From: a bacterium
GTDB taxonomy: Bacteria; Bacillota; Clostridia; Oscillospirales; Acutalibacteraceae
DNA: 64,000 bases
Direction of reading: 5' to 3'
Assembly: GCA_020625875.1 (NCBI GenBank)
Contig: JAHLAX010000033.1
Coordinates: 62,001 to 126,000 of the forward strand
Made by a program: the position numbers and the translations under genes. This document shows positions 49,469 through 59,728 of the stretch, one piece after another. Position 1 is the first letter of the stretch, and every line of letters starts with the position of its first letter. The notes beneath the pieces are model-generated. The model had not been told where the DNA came from. It made no database searches and saw nothing but the letters and a program-made list of their open reading frames with translations.

Positions 49469-51463
49469 TCACGGTATAGCGTAATTGTAGTTTGGTTTCA
49501 GGTCAAGACCTTGTTCGCCCTGCCCCGGATACTGGTTTTCGCCGTCGTTAAAGATTACATACGCTTTTGTCCAGTCCTCTTTAATCTTATAGGAATATGT
49601 GTTGCCGCTTTCCTTGGTCATCTCATAACCCGGCCAAGCCATCTCCTGTGTATCGCCGAAATAAATATATACATTTACAACATCTTTCCAAGAAGAAGGC
49701 TTCGTGAATGTTATACTGTCACCCTTTTTAACGCCCTGTCCCGCGAATGTTATCTCGGGGTTAGTAAAGCAGTACTTCATATATGTTGCGGTACCCTTAT
49801 CGTTCTCGCCAAAGAGTTCGAGCTTTATAGCGCCCTTTTTCATATCCTTTGAGGTAAGAGTTAATTTATCACCGTTTTTGTAGCTCTTCTTTTTACCGTC
49901 GTTGATTGAATAAGAGGCGTTAGCGGCGTCTTTGCTTTCGAGCTTAACCTCAACGCTTTCGCCGCTGAACGCGGGAGTTGTATCATCGCTGATTTTTACA
50001 ACCGCGCTCTTATCGCGCGAAACGTAGCCGTCGTTGTAGAGAACTACTACGGTGTTTTCGGGGATAGCTTTTTCGGATGAAAGCTTGCCGCCATTAACGG
50101 TATACTCTGTCTTGCCGTCAACACGGTCAACATATGTGCCGTCCTTAAGGTCGGTATCCATATTGAGCTTGAGTTTTCCCGATGTATTAACTATAACAGC
50201 GCCCTTGTCTCCGCGGCAAATCTCAACAGCCGAGTTATCACCGTCGGGATTGTATAACTTTTCTTTCTCGCCTACCATAGCGTTGCGGAAGAAGTTAACT
50301 TCTTTTACATAGCTGTTCTTATAGAACTGATCGCCGCTCGCGCCGATATAGTTCATTGTGCCCCATTGATTCTCTACAGAGTTGCCATAGGGACGATCAA
50401 AGAACAACGGAGTACCCTTGGCTCTTGCCGTTAAAACAGCGTAGCCGAGGATAACCTGCTTGTCGTCCATCTGAGCCCAGTTGCCGTCGTTGATATAGTT
50501 ATCGTGAGACTCAACCCATGTTACGCAATCTTCCTTATCGCCGACACGCAGATTGCTGATATTATCCGCTGAAAGAGTATTATAGATTATCGCGCTGCGT
50601 ATAGTTCCGCCGTACGAGCTTGCCGCGCAGGCACCTATAGTTTTGATATAGTCGCCGATACGGTCATTATCGCCCTGCAAAACTTCGCCGTAGTTAAAAA
50701 TTCTCTTAGCGTCCTTAATATCAGATGTGACTCTATTCCAGAAATTATTTTTGACACCCTTAGTTTCTGTCGGGTCATCGGGCAAACCGATATGTTTGGC
50801 GGCGTCGTACCTGAATCCGTCGGCACCGCAGGTGATACAGTCATTGAGATACTTTATGAAATAATCCTGGAACTTCTTGTTCTCAGTATTGATGTCGGGA
50901 AGTCCGCCCATCTTGTATGTAGTGCACTGAAGTCTGTTGCCATAGTCTGAAATATCCTTATCATTGTTTTTGTGATAAAGATTGTCTATACCGCCGACAG
51001 CTTCGAGCAGATTGTTGTTGATTTCGTCAGTTGTGGGAGTAGTATGGTTCGGAACAACGTCTACAATAACCTTAACACCGAGTTTGTCAGCTTTTTCGCA
51101 CATTGTTTTGAACTGGTCGCGCGTGCCGAGCTGGTAATTGCCGATTGTATAATCGGTCGGCTGGAAATGGTAATACCACTTACCGTCGCCGTAAAGCTGC
51201 ATACCGCCGTTCTCGCCCTTAAGACACTCGTTAATCGGCGAGGTCTGGATTGTGCTGAAGCCCGCCGCGGCTATATCCTCGAGTGAGTTTGTGATCGTCT
51301 CAAAATCCCAGCAGAAGCAGTGGAGTATTGAGCCGTCCTTGATATTTTTTGTCAGAGACGCGGTTTTATCGCCGTCAGAACCAGCGCCGCAAGAGCTCAT
51401 GCTAAACGCCGCTAAAGAAGCGATAAGAACAGCTAAAAAAATTGATGTGACTTTTTTAAGCAT
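49469..51463 (-). CDS. GH13 alpha-amylase lipoprotein with C-terminal starch-binding module
   Basis: An about 664-aa secreted enzyme cleaving alpha-1,4-glucans. Signal peptide MLKKVTSIFLAVLIASLAAF with lipobox MSSC (Cys25), so tethered to the outer membrane face. GH13 motifs are intact: DVVPNHT, GFRYDAAKH (nucleophile Asp220), NYGEVLQG (acid Glu260), WVESHDN (Asp321). Beta domains follow, and residues about 580-664 (WKDVVNVYIYFGDTQEMAWPG) look like a CBM26-type starch-binding module. Start chosen at ATG 51461-51463, after GGAGGT. No dockerin seen. Confidence 0.92.
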   Translation of the reverse strand: MLKKVTSIFLAVLIASLAAFSMSSCGAGSDGDKTASLTKNIKDGSILHCFCWDFETITNSLEDIAAAGFSTIQTSPINECLKGENGGMQLYGDGKWYYHFQPTDYTIGNYQLGTRDQFKTMCEKADKLGVKVIVDVVPNHTTPTTDEINNNLLEAVGGIDNLYHKNNDKDISDYGNRLQCTTYKMGGLPDINTENKKFQDYFIKYLNDCITCGADGFRYDAAKHIGLPDDPTETKGVKNNFWNRVTSDIKDAKRIFNYGEVLQGDNDRIGDYIKTIGACAASSYGGTIRSAIIYNTLSADNISNLRVGDKEDCVTWVESHDNYINDGNWAQMDDKQVILGYAVLTARAKGTPLFFDRPYGNSVENQWGTMNYIGASGDQFYKNSYVKEVNFFRNAMVGEKEKLYNPDGDNSAVEICRGDKGAVIVNTSGKLKLNMDTDLKDGTYVDRVDGKTEYTVNGGKLSSEKAIPENTVVVLYNDGYVSRDKSAVVKISDDTTPAFSGESVEVKLESKDAANASYSINDGKKKSYKNGDKLTLTSKDMKKGAIKLELFGENDKGTATYMKYCFTNPEITFAGQGVKKGDSITFTKPSSWKDVVNVYIYFGDTQEMAWPGYEMTKESGNTYSYKIKEDWTKAYVIFNDGENQYPGQGEQGLDLKPNYNYAIP

Positions 51464-51627
51464 GGTATACCTCCATATAACTTGATATATATATAATAAC
51501 ATATATAATAACACTTTTCCTATATTCAAATGCAACAAAAATTTAGCAAAAAAATATACAAATTTAACTATAGATTTTTTTAAAAATATATGTTAGAATA
51601 GAATAGATTAAAAGGAGGTTTTTCAAA

Positions 51628-52707
51628 ATGAAAAAAATTACCGCTATTTTATTATCCGTTTTAATGATTTTAGGCTGCGCTTCGGTTATGGCTGTATCAG
51701 CCGCTACCCCTGTAGCCACAATCAATGTAAACGGTGTTGATTATCAAACTTCTGTCGGCAGAACAGTTACATATACTGTTAACCTTCAGAACGCTAAAAA
51801 GATTTCTAACGGTGAATTCGGTATCAACTATCCTCAGACGCTCCTCGAAGTTTCGAGCCTCAGCTTCCCTCTTGTTCAGAATATGAGCTTAGCTTACAAT
51901 TACACACAGAACAGATTTAACTTAATCAGCTTTAATTTCTCTGATGCTAATACTGAGAATGCCGCGGATTTCACAGGCGGCGCGGTTCTGGCTACTGTAA
52001 GTTTCAAGGTTAAAGCTGAAGGCACAGGCTATATCTACCTCACAAAAGAAGCTATGAGCAGCATAGAGATGGTTACGATTCCTAATGGTAATGGAGAAAA
52101 CGAAGAGATTCCTATTATTGTTGACGAGCTGCCGAACGCTACATTCACCGAAACATTTACAGGCTACGGCATTGACCCCGAGACTACTATCTCCGCTAAG
52201 GCGGCTAAGAGCTCAATCTATGTAGGCTCAACAACTTCAGTTAAGGCTACTGTTAAATACGGCAAAGGAACAACAACATTCTCATCAAGCAACAAGTCAA
52301 TCGCGACAGTAACCTCAAAGGGCGTTGTTAAGGGCGTCAAAGCTGGTACTGTTAAAATCACAGCCAAGAACAACGGCAAGAGCGCTACTGCTACTATCAA
52401 GGTTGTCAACAAAAAGGCAAACACTCTTTCTGTAAAGGGTAAGACAATCAAAGCTAATTCCAAGAAGAACACAACCTTCGCTAAGACAAAGGCATTCACT
52501 ATCAAGAACGCCAAGGGCACAGTAACCTTCAAGAAGGCAAGCGGCGATAAGAAAGTTTCTATCAACGCTAAGACAGGCAAGATCACCGTTAAGAAAGGTC
52601 TAAAGAAGAACAAGACTTACAAGGTTAAGTTTAAGGTTACAGCAGCGGGCACATCCGTTTATAAGGCAGGCTCAAAGACTGTAACAGTTAATGTAAAAGT
52701 TAAATAA
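51628..52707 (+). CDS. secreted cohesin-like / BIG2 (Ig-like) domain protein with Lys-rich repeats
   Basis: A 359-aa exported protein. Signal peptide MKKITAILLSVLMILGCASV with an AxA-type site at VSAA; ILGC could alternatively be a lipobox. Residues about 29-150 resemble a cohesin-type beta sandwich (TYTVNLQNAKKISNGEFGINY, GGAVLATVSFKVKAEGTG). Residues about 188-265 form a BIG2 domain (SSNKSIATVTSKGVVKGVKAG). Residues about 270-359 are very Lys-rich beta repeats that may stick to the cell wall or acidic polymers. Divergent from the amylase gene across 164 bp. AAAGGAGG is a strong RBS. Possibly a surface attachment protein; no dockerin partner seen. Confidence 0.82.
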   Translation: MKKITAILLSVLMILGCASVMAVSAATPVATINVNGVDYQTSVGRTVTYTVNLQNAKKISNGEFGINYPQTLLEVSSLSFPLVQNMSLAYNYTQNRFNLISFNFSDANTENAADFTGGAVLATVSFKVKAEGTGYIYLTKEAMSSIEMVTIPNGNGENEEIPIIVDELPNATFTETFTGYGIDPETTISAKAAKSSIYVGSTTSVKATVKYGKGTTTFSSSNKSIATVTSKGVVKGVKAGTVKITAKNNGKSATATIKVVNKKANTLSVKGKTIKANSKKNTTFAKTKAFTIKNAKGTVTFKKASGDKKVSINAKTGKITVKKGLKKNKTYKVKFKVTAAGTSVYKAGSKTVTVNVKVK

Positions 52708-52722
52708 GATTACAAATAATTC

Positions 52723-52754
52723 AGAGGGCTGACGAAAAGTCAGCCCTCTTTTTT
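52723..52754. terminator. strong intrinsic terminator of the cohesin-like gene
   Basis: AGAGGGCTGAC (52723-52733), loop GAAAA, GTCAGCCCTCT (52739-52749), then TTTTTT. A second hairpin (GGGAGC/GCTCCC, 52756-52777) follows, just before the addA stop on the other strand. Confidence 0.9.
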
Positions 52755-52782
52755 CGGGAGCGGCAGGAGCAGCTCCCCTACA

Positions 52783-55700
52783 TTATACAACAATAGATTT
52801 ATTAAGGTGGATTGAGTAGATAATAATTTCTTTAACCCTGAGGTTCATTGTTTCTTCAAGGGCGGATTTGTAGAGCTCAACCTGCTTATGATACATATCA
52901 ACGAGCTTATTTACATCCTTTACCCTGTCGGTTTTATAATCAACAATAACAACCTCGTTATCCTCGACAAACGCCAAATCTACAGCGCCCTGCATAATAA
53001 TCTTGGTGTTTTTGAACTTGTCGTCGATATTGCTGTTATAATCGGACGCGTTAATCTTAACCGTGAACGTATACTCGCGGAAGTATTCGTCGCTGTTAAT
53101 CACACGATCAATCAACTCACTGTTCAAAAATTCTTTTATAGAATTAAAATCAAGCAGTTTATATTCAACATCTGACAGAAAACCGTTTTTAACGAGACGC
53201 TGAGCTTCTAGCTCGGCGTTTTCTCTTGCTTTAATAATATCACAACGCTCCATAAAGCTGTGAAAAGCCGCACCTCTGAGAGCGCCTGTCGGTTTGTCAT
53301 CGGACAAAAAGCTTGGTTTTAAAAGAAGCTTGTTGAAAATTTTGTTATCTTTATGCGAAAGCTCGGAGGCGCTGACCTTCTGGGGCAATAATTCAAGGGG
53401 TTTATTCTTGTACTGAAAGGCGAGTCTTTCTTTAAATTTTGCCAGAATCCGCGCATCAGGTTTTACTGGGTTTTCGGATTTTGCTTTCGGTTTGAAGCTG
53501 TCGTTATCATCATAATCTTCAGGCTCGGCGACCACGCTCAGTTTCCAAGGGCGATAATCTTCGCTGTAGTTAGCGTAATCGGGTTCAATATTTTCCCGAA
53601 TACCCTTACACGACGGATTTGAAAGCGCCGCCAAAAACAACCAGTCAGAAAAACAAGTTGAGCGCTTTATCAGATACGGTGACAAAGGATAAGTTGTAAT
53701 CCGAGATTCAAGCTTACCAATGTAACCCTTTGGATTTTGTTGAGCTGAGGTTATTATAAGCCGCTCCTCTGCCCTTGTCATCGCGACATAAAGAATACGC
53801 ATCTCCTCTGAAAGCTGAGAGTCAGCACTCATTAACGAAACAGCCTTGCGCTGAATAGTATCGTACTTTATAAGATTATACAGATACCGAATACCAACTC
53901 CGCCAGAGTTGTTGACTATCATATCGGACGTAGTATCCTGCAGGTTGAATTTAATTGAAGTGGCGGACAAAAAGCACACGGGAAATTCAAGTCCTTTGCT
54001 AGCGTGCACACTCATAATACGCACAGCGTTGAGGTTATCGAGTCCTGGCTCATCGCCGGAGTTGATAATGGTCCCGTTATCTCTCATTCTGTCAATAAAG
54101 TATATAAAAGAAGTCAGAGATTTATATCCGCTGCCCGCGTATTTTCGGGCGTACTCCTGAAGCAGATTGAGATTTTTTGACGGCATACCGTTTATTGCTG
54201 TAACTATAGAGCCAAAGCCTGTCGTCCTGAGAATAACGCCAATCAGCCTGTCGACAGAGGTTGTGACGGCGAGCGTACGCATTTTACTGATAAAGTCAAT
54301 AAAATCTTTGCACTTATCATTATACTCCGCGCTCGATTTTACGGAATTATATATGGGTACGCGGCGGTTGTCCGCGCGGATTTCAGCCATATCATCAGCA
54401 CTAAAGCCGAATATCGGGCTCATCAATACAGACAGCAGAGGAATATCCTGAACGGGATTGTCGATAACCCTGAGGAGGTTGAGCATAACTTTAATCTCGT
54501 TCTCCTCAAAGAAATTGTTTTTCTCGGTCGAGAGGACAGGAATACCGTATTCTTTAAGAACGTTTGAGAAGGTTACGGCTCTGCGGGTATCGCCTCTGGC
54601 GCTTCTGAGCAGTATAGCAAAATCGCCGAAGCTGACGTTTCGTGTAGAATCGCCGTCTTTTACCTGAAGCTTGTTTTTCATCAGGTCTATTATTTTTTCG
54701 GCTATTCTCGCGGCCTCAAATTTGTCTTTTGTTTCGTCTTCCTCTTTATTGAGCTTTGAGGTATCAATGAGCATAAGCTCCATATTAGGCTCTGAGTTTT
54801 CGGGATAGGACGCGCCGCATATGAGCTTTTCCTCATCGTTATACTCAACGCCGCCCATCTCCTTGGACATCAGCGAAGCGAACACAAAGTTGCACGCCTC
54901 AATCACGCCGAGACGGCTGCGGAAGTTTTTGTCGAGAACAATCTTCGCGGGATAGACGGGATTTTCTCTGTCATAACTTTGATAGTTATCTTTATAGTTT
55001 ATAAAAATATCGGGCTTAGCCTGGCGGAAACCGTAAATACTCTGTTTAACGTCGCCCACCACAAAAAGATTGTTTCTGTTATGAGTTACAGCTTTGAAAA
55101 TTAAATCCTGAGTATCGTTTATATCCTGAAACTCATCAACCATAACCATATCAAACTCATCAGCTATTTCCTCGGAAATATCTGTAAAAGAAATTTTACC
55201 GCCGTTATTATCACAGAGGAGCTTGACGGTCAGGTGCTCAATATCAGAATAGGTCAGCAGGTTCTTATCGGTTTTGAGCTGCTCAAATTCACTGATAAAT
55301 CTTTTAACGCAGTCAAACAGAGCTTTTATCAAGGGATAAAGCTTTTTGGTTTCTTTTTCGATAGTTTTCATGTCAGAGATAAAAACAGATTTAAGGCTTT
55401 TTATCTCGTCTTTATATGTATTTCTGGTATTCTTGATTAATTCCTTGTATTTATCGTCGTTAGCGCCGCGGATTACAGGGAATTTTTTTAATTCAAAGCT
55501 CTGGAGCTTATCATAAAAGCTGTCCCAGTCATCTCGCATAATGTCGGAGTTGAGGTTGTTGATAATCGTGTAATCATCGGTAATTGTCTCGCGAATTTTT
55601 TCGAGCTTATCAGGAGCAAGAAAATCATCGAGCTCGAGGTATTTAAAGCAAGTCTGGTTGAGCTCCAGACAATAGAGCAGGCACTCTCGGGCGTAGTCCA

Positions 55701-56349
55701 TTATATAAGCGAAATAGGGTGTGTCTTTAAAGCTTACTAAATCAGTATCGTAGTACCTGAGCATTTCATCAAGACGATTATCAGGGAACGGAACAGAAGT
55801 AAGAAATCTGTAGATACCAAGTATATTCTTTTTTAAATTGTCATCGTTGCGGTGGGAACATACTGCGCTGACGAGATTTAAAAAACTCTTATCGTTCTGA
55901 CGATAAAAGAAATCGAGTGTATTATCGACAGCCTTATTAAGCAGTATGCTTTCCTCGCCTGCGTCGGGAATATTAAAATCACGCTGAATATCTAGCTTAT
56001 AGAAATAACGGCGCACAAAATCAGTACAGAACGAATCAATTGTGGAAATTCTCGCGCTGTAAAGCAGGTGCTTTTGGGTAAGCAGATATTTATTGTACGG
56101 GTCGTCATTAAGCAGATTATTTATCGCGGCTTCGATACGGGAGCGCATTTCAAAGGTCGCGGCGCGGGTAAAGGTGACGACAAGCATTCTGTCTATCGAG
56201 ACAGGGTTATTCTCGTCAGTTAAAGCGTCAATAATTCGCTGAACTAAAACAGCGGTTTTGCCAGAGCCCGCGGCAGCTGAGACAAGTACGTTGCCGCCTC
56301 GCGCCTTAATGGCGTCATACTGGGCGGGAGTGGGATTAAAGTTACTCAT
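52783..56349 (-). CDS. addA: ATP-dependent helicase/nuclease subunit A
   Basis: An about 1188-aa helicase-nuclease, partner of AddB in double-strand-break end processing (RecBCD analogue of Firmicutes). UvrD-type motor: Walker A SAAAGSGKTAV (about 24-34), motif II VDEFQDIND, and VFCLSAT-like and SVHASKGLEFPV motifs (motif V). C-terminal RecB-type nuclease motif VIVDYKTD (about 1137-1144). Start at ATG 56347-56349, where AAAGGAG lies inside the addB end; longer upstream frames are out-of-frame addB sequence. Confidence 0.96.
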   Translation of the reverse strand: MSNFNPTPAQYDAIKARGGNVLVSAAAGSGKTAVLVQRIIDALTDENNPVSIDRMLVVTFTRAATFEMRSRIEAAINNLLNDDPYNKYLLTQKHLLYSARISTIDSFCTDFVRRYFYKLDIQRDFNIPDAGEESILLNKAVDNTLDFFYRQNDKSFLNLVSAVCSHRNDDNLKKNILGIYRFLTSVPFPDNRLDEMLRYYDTDLVSFKDTPYFAYIMDYARECLLYCLELNQTCFKYLELDDFLAPDKLEKIRETITDDYTIINNLNSDIMRDDWDSFYDKLQSFELKKFPVIRGANDDKYKELIKNTRNTYKDEIKSLKSVFISDMKTIEKETKKLYPLIKALFDCVKRFISEFEQLKTDKNLLTYSDIEHLTVKLLCDNNGGKISFTDISEEIADEFDMVMVDEFQDINDTQDLIFKAVTHNRNNLFVVGDVKQSIYGFRQAKPDIFINYKDNYQSYDRENPVYPAKIVLDKNFRSRLGVIEACNFVFASLMSKEMGGVEYNDEEKLICGASYPENSEPNMELMLIDTSKLNKEEDETKDKFEAARIAEKIIDLMKNKLQVKDGDSTRNVSFGDFAILLRSARGDTRRAVTFSNVLKEYGIPVLSTEKNNFFEENEIKVMLNLLRVIDNPVQDIPLLSVLMSPIFGFSADDMAEIRADNRRVPIYNSVKSSAEYNDKCKDFIDFISKMRTLAVTTSVDRLIGVILRTTGFGSIVTAINGMPSKNLNLLQEYARKYAGSGYKSLTSFIYFIDRMRDNGTIINSGDEPGLDNLNAVRIMSVHASKGLEFPVCFLSATSIKFNLQDTTSDMIVNNSGGVGIRYLYNLIKYDTIQRKAVSLMSADSQLSEEMRILYVAMTRAEERLIITSAQQNPKGYIGKLESRITTYPLSPYLIKRSTCFSDWLFLAALSNPSCKGIRENIEPDYANYSEDYRPWKLSVVAEPEDYDDNDSFKPKAKSENPVKPDARILAKFKERLAFQYKNKPLELLPQKVSASELSHKDNKIFNKLLLKPSFLSDDKPTGALRGAAFHSFMERCDIIKARENAELEAQRLVKNGFLSDVEYKLLDFNSIKEFLNSELIDRVINSDEYFREYTFTVKINASDYNSNIDDKFKNTKIIMQGAVDLAFVEDNEVVIVDYKTDRVKDVNKLVDMYHKQVELYKSALEETMNLRVKEIIIYSIHLNKSIVV

Positions 56350-59300
56350 TATTCTCAGCTCCTTTCTCCAGAATCTGGTATACTTCCTTGGCTGTCGCTT
56401 TGTCGGTGTAGCGGTAATCGTCGCCGAACTTACGCAGGCATACGCTGTCATACGGGCAGTAAGCGCAGCCGTTCTCAACGCCTTTGACAGGCTTCGCCTC
56501 TACCCTGCCGTCAAGAAGCGATTGTCCCATAGCGCGGATAGTATCGTCAATCTTCTCAAAAATCATATTTAACTGAGCGCTGTCGGCAAGGGTATCGGAG
56601 TATTTATCATCAACAAGCTTTTTTGACAGCTTTATATAGTCGCCGTTATTGTCCATACGGCTTATAACCTCGGAATCATTGAGCACAAGACCATTCATTT
56701 TGAGCTGGTCATTGAACTTGCCCTCAATGTTCTTTTCATCACTGCTTATTACGGGCGCGAACGCAGGCATATACAGTATACCCGAGGGAATCAGGCGCTT
56801 TTTATAATACTGCTCGCCGTTCTTCTGTACCGTGCGGAGATATATGAGCATCTGCATATTGATGCCGTAAAGAATATCGTAGAGCTTAAAGGTCTTTTTG
56901 CCTGTTTTATAATCTACAATCCTGATGTAGTACTCGTCATCGTTCTTGGGGCTTATATCAACCCTGTCGATAAAGCCGTTTACGATAACGCCGTGCTCAT
57001 TATCAATATCAACCTTATAAGGCGGGATTTCGCCGTCGGAGCCTACGCGGAGCTCAAAATCAACAGGCGTAAAATCGCTGTGAGAAAGCTGCTTGATGAG
57101 CTGTTTTGTGAGCGCGAACATATTAGCTTTGAGGCGCTCGAATAGATTGGCGAAGGACTCGGGCTTATCTTCAAGTCCGCCGTAGTTTTCGTCAGTATAA
57201 GCTTTTGTTATTATGTCAACAGAGTTTTTAATATCCTTGTCGCTCAACGAATTGAGTACCGACTTGTTGTGGCGCTTTAAGAAATTCTCAAGGAAGTAGT
57301 GTACAACGTTGCCGACCTGTATAGCGTCGATAACAGCCGCTCCCCTCTCCTTTGCCTTAAGTCCGTAATTGCAAAAATACTGAAAAGCGCAGAGATGGTA
57401 CTTCTCAAGCTGTGAGGCTGAGATTTTAATATCCCTGCCGAAAAGCTTTTCGGCTATGGCTTTATTTTCAATCCTGAACGGCTTTTTATTAAGTACGTTC
57501 TCGATTCGCTTTACATCGGTTTTGTACGAATCAAGCGAACTGAAATAGTCCTTAAGAGCAGTTATCTCAGAGGTTTTATCGTTGAATTTTTCAGCCATAT
57601 ATTCAAACGCCTGACGCTCGTTATATAGTTCAAAAGCCTCGCTGACATCAATTGAGGTGGAGTGGATACGGCTCGAAAACATCCGCTCAACCTCATAATA
57701 AATCTCGGACGGTAAGAATGATTCTCCCGAATAATTACCCGCGTATAAAGTTACAAAGAGTTTTTCGCTCGGAGAGGTCAGGGCGCAGTACGCCAGATAC
57801 TTTTCGTGAGCGGCAAGCTCCTCCAAGCTGTCTGTCAAAGGTATATTATTCTCAATCAAAACGCGACGTTCCGTCTCGGAAAAAGCTCCCGCGGTCTTGG
57901 GCACTGAGGGAAAGACTCCGTCAACCGCTCCGATTACAAATACAGCCTTAGCGCCGCTGAGACGCACACGATCAGCGACACCGACATTCACCTGGTCCTG
58001 ATAGGACGGAATATCGCTGAATCTTATATCGGCAATAAGATAATCAAGATACTCCTTGTATTTTTTCAGGCTGAGAACATCATTTCCCGCTGTGGCAACA
58101 AGCTTATCGAGGGATTCAATAAAGAGGTTATAAACACGAACTTCCTCGTCAGCCTCGGCGACAAAACCCTCGGACACGAGCTTATCATAAAGGCTGTCAA
58201 CAGCCTCATCAATTTTATACTCATTCATCAAATCATAGAGCGCTTTTGAAATTTCACGGACAGTCGCATTTTTTGATTTATTATTAAAACTCAGCAACGG
58301 CTCAACAGCGTATTTTCTGGTTTTTTCTATTTGCTCGAGCTTCTTTTCGTCAGAGGGCGTCAACTTCTCCAAACCAGAGGGATTGAAGGTAAACTCATTC
58401 TTAAGGGCGCTTCGGTCAAGATTCCATGTGAACAGATAGTTCTCAAAATCGGCGATTTCAAGCTCTGAAAGACTGACAAGCTCGGTTTTAAGCATAGAAA
58501 GCAAACGCTCACGCTCAAAGCCGTAAATCAAAAACTCAAGCGCGGAAGAAACGAAACGAATCACAGGACGGTTATAAACATCCTTGGGGACATTCATAAA
58601 ATACGGAATCTCAAATTTATCAAACTCAGTGTCAAGGATTCCGCTGTACATATTTATGTCGCGACATATTACGGCTATATCCTTATAATTATAGCCGCTG
58701 TCAATAATCAAGCTCTTGATTTTTCGCGCGACAAAGCCTGCCTCACGATATATGTCGGAAGCGATAAATGTTTCGATATTCTTAGTTTTTTCTTTATATT
58801 CGGCGGAGTTGTTTCTGAATATATTTTCTTCAATAAAAGGTATTTCTACGCTTTCAGAACGCAGCATTTTATCAAAAACTATATCTTCGCTCCGCTCAAT
58901 TGAGTTGCGTTTAGCTATTCGGCTGATGTGTTTATAGGTACGGTAGGTTGTGAAAAAAACATCACTGTCTTTATAAGCTAAATCAAGATTGAGGGTAATA
59001 TAAAAATCCTTTGAGCGGTGCATAAGCGTCGAGAGCACCTCGAGCTGTTGATATGTAAAACCGCTGAAGGAATTGACAACAATTGTATAATCCTCAAACA
59101 GCGAACTGTCCGTAAGCGCGGTATTGAGGCGGTTGAGATTGTCGAGCGGGTCAATATATGTACCCGTTAGAATCGCGTCATACGCTTCAAGCACAAGAGA
59201 GGTTTCGAATAGCTTTTGGCTCAGTGTTTCGCTCTCTATATTCTCGCGCGCGGATTCAATCATCTCTGGTGTAATGTTATCCTTCTTCCACTCTGAGAGC

Positions 59301-59668
59301 GAGTGAAGCATTAACTCGAGCGAGGACTTGCGGGTTTTCGAGGACGAGAAGAATTTAAGATTATCCTGACATTCGTCAAGCGCTTTACTCAGAATAATCC
59401 TGCGCACACCGTCGTCAATAACATTCTGAGGAATACTGCCTGTCTGCTTAAAAACATAGTCGCTGAGCCTGTCAAAGCCAAACACGAGCACATCACGACA
59501 AAGCCCCGCCCCCAAAGCGTTGAGGAAGGCGGTTTCGGTCTCAAAAGAGTTCTGGTCAGGCACAAGCATAAGCAACTTTGTATCGCCCGATTTCCTGAGC
59601 TCTGAGAGGATATTTACGATGCGGGTGGTCTTTCCGCTGCCAGATTTTCCGAATATAAATTGAAGCAT
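56342..59668 (-). CDS. addB: ATP-dependent helicase/nuclease subunit B
   Basis: A 1108-aa subunit with an N-terminal helicase-like domain (Walker A GKSGSGKTTR, about 8-17) and a RecB-type nuclease domain (IVDYKTGKK). Four Cys for the Fe-S cluster: one in HLCAFQYFC and three in CAYCPYDSVC near residues 1075-1084, which are needed for DNA-end binding. Full length. First gene of the addBA operon. Confidence 0.95.
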   Translation of the reverse strand: MLQFIFGKSGSGKTTRIVNILSELRKSGDTKLLMLVPDQNSFETETAFLNALGAGLCRDVLVFGFDRLSDYVFKQTGSIPQNVIDDGVRRIILSKALDECQDNLKFFSSSKTRKSSLELMLHSLSEWKKDNITPEMIESARENIESETLSQKLFETSLVLEAYDAILTGTYIDPLDNLNRLNTALTDSSLFEDYTIVVNSFSGFTYQQLEVLSTLMHRSKDFYITLNLDLAYKDSDVFFTTYRTYKHISRIAKRNSIERSEDIVFDKMLRSESVEIPFIEENIFRNNSAEYKEKTKNIETFIASDIYREAGFVARKIKSLIIDSGYNYKDIAVICRDINMYSGILDTEFDKFEIPYFMNVPKDVYNRPVIRFVSSALEFLIYGFERERLLSMLKTELVSLSELEIADFENYLFTWNLDRSALKNEFTFNPSGLEKLTPSDEKKLEQIEKTRKYAVEPLLSFNNKSKNATVREISKALYDLMNEYKIDEAVDSLYDKLVSEGFVAEADEEVRVYNLFIESLDKLVATAGNDVLSLKKYKEYLDYLIADIRFSDIPSYQDQVNVGVADRVRLSGAKAVFVIGAVDGVFPSVPKTAGAFSETERRVLIENNIPLTDSLEELAAHEKYLAYCALTSPSEKLFVTLYAGNYSGESFLPSEIYYEVERMFSSRIHSTSIDVSEAFELYNERQAFEYMAEKFNDKTSEITALKDYFSSLDSYKTDVKRIENVLNKKPFRIENKAIAEKLFGRDIKISASQLEKYHLCAFQYFCNYGLKAKERGAAVIDAIQVGNVVHYFLENFLKRHNKSVLNSLSDKDIKNSVDIITKAYTDENYGGLEDKPESFANLFERLKANMFALTKQLIKQLSHSDFTPVDFELRVGSDGEIPPYKVDIDNEHGVIVNGFIDRVDISPKNDDEYYIRIVDYKTGKKTFKLYDILYGINMQMLIYLRTVQKNGEQYYKKRLIPSGILYMPAFAPVISSDEKNIEGKFNDQLKMNGLVLNDSEVISRMDNNGDYIKLSKKLVDDKYSDTLADSAQLNMIFEKIDDTIRAMGQSLLDGRVEAKPVKGVENGCAYCPYDSVCLRKFGDDYRYTDKATAKEVYQILEKGAENNE

Positions 59669-59728
59669 ATCGCACCTCTTGGGTTAATATGCTTCTATAA
59701 TATCACAAGCTATGTCCCATAAAAAGGT

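Noticed and set aside
49469-51463. Dockerin in the amylase
   Set aside because: No duplicated calcium-loop motif was found; the C-terminus looks like a starch-binding module.
51464-51627. Promoters in the region between the amylase and cohesin-like genes
   Set aside because: Very AT-rich with several TATTAT-like boxes, but no clear -35/-10 pair for either gene could be chosen.
52218-52613. 131-codon hydrophobic antisense frame in the Lys-rich region
   Set aside because: Reverse complement of Lys, Thr and Ala codons gives Phe/Leu/Val runs; it mirrors the cohesin-like gene and is not independent.
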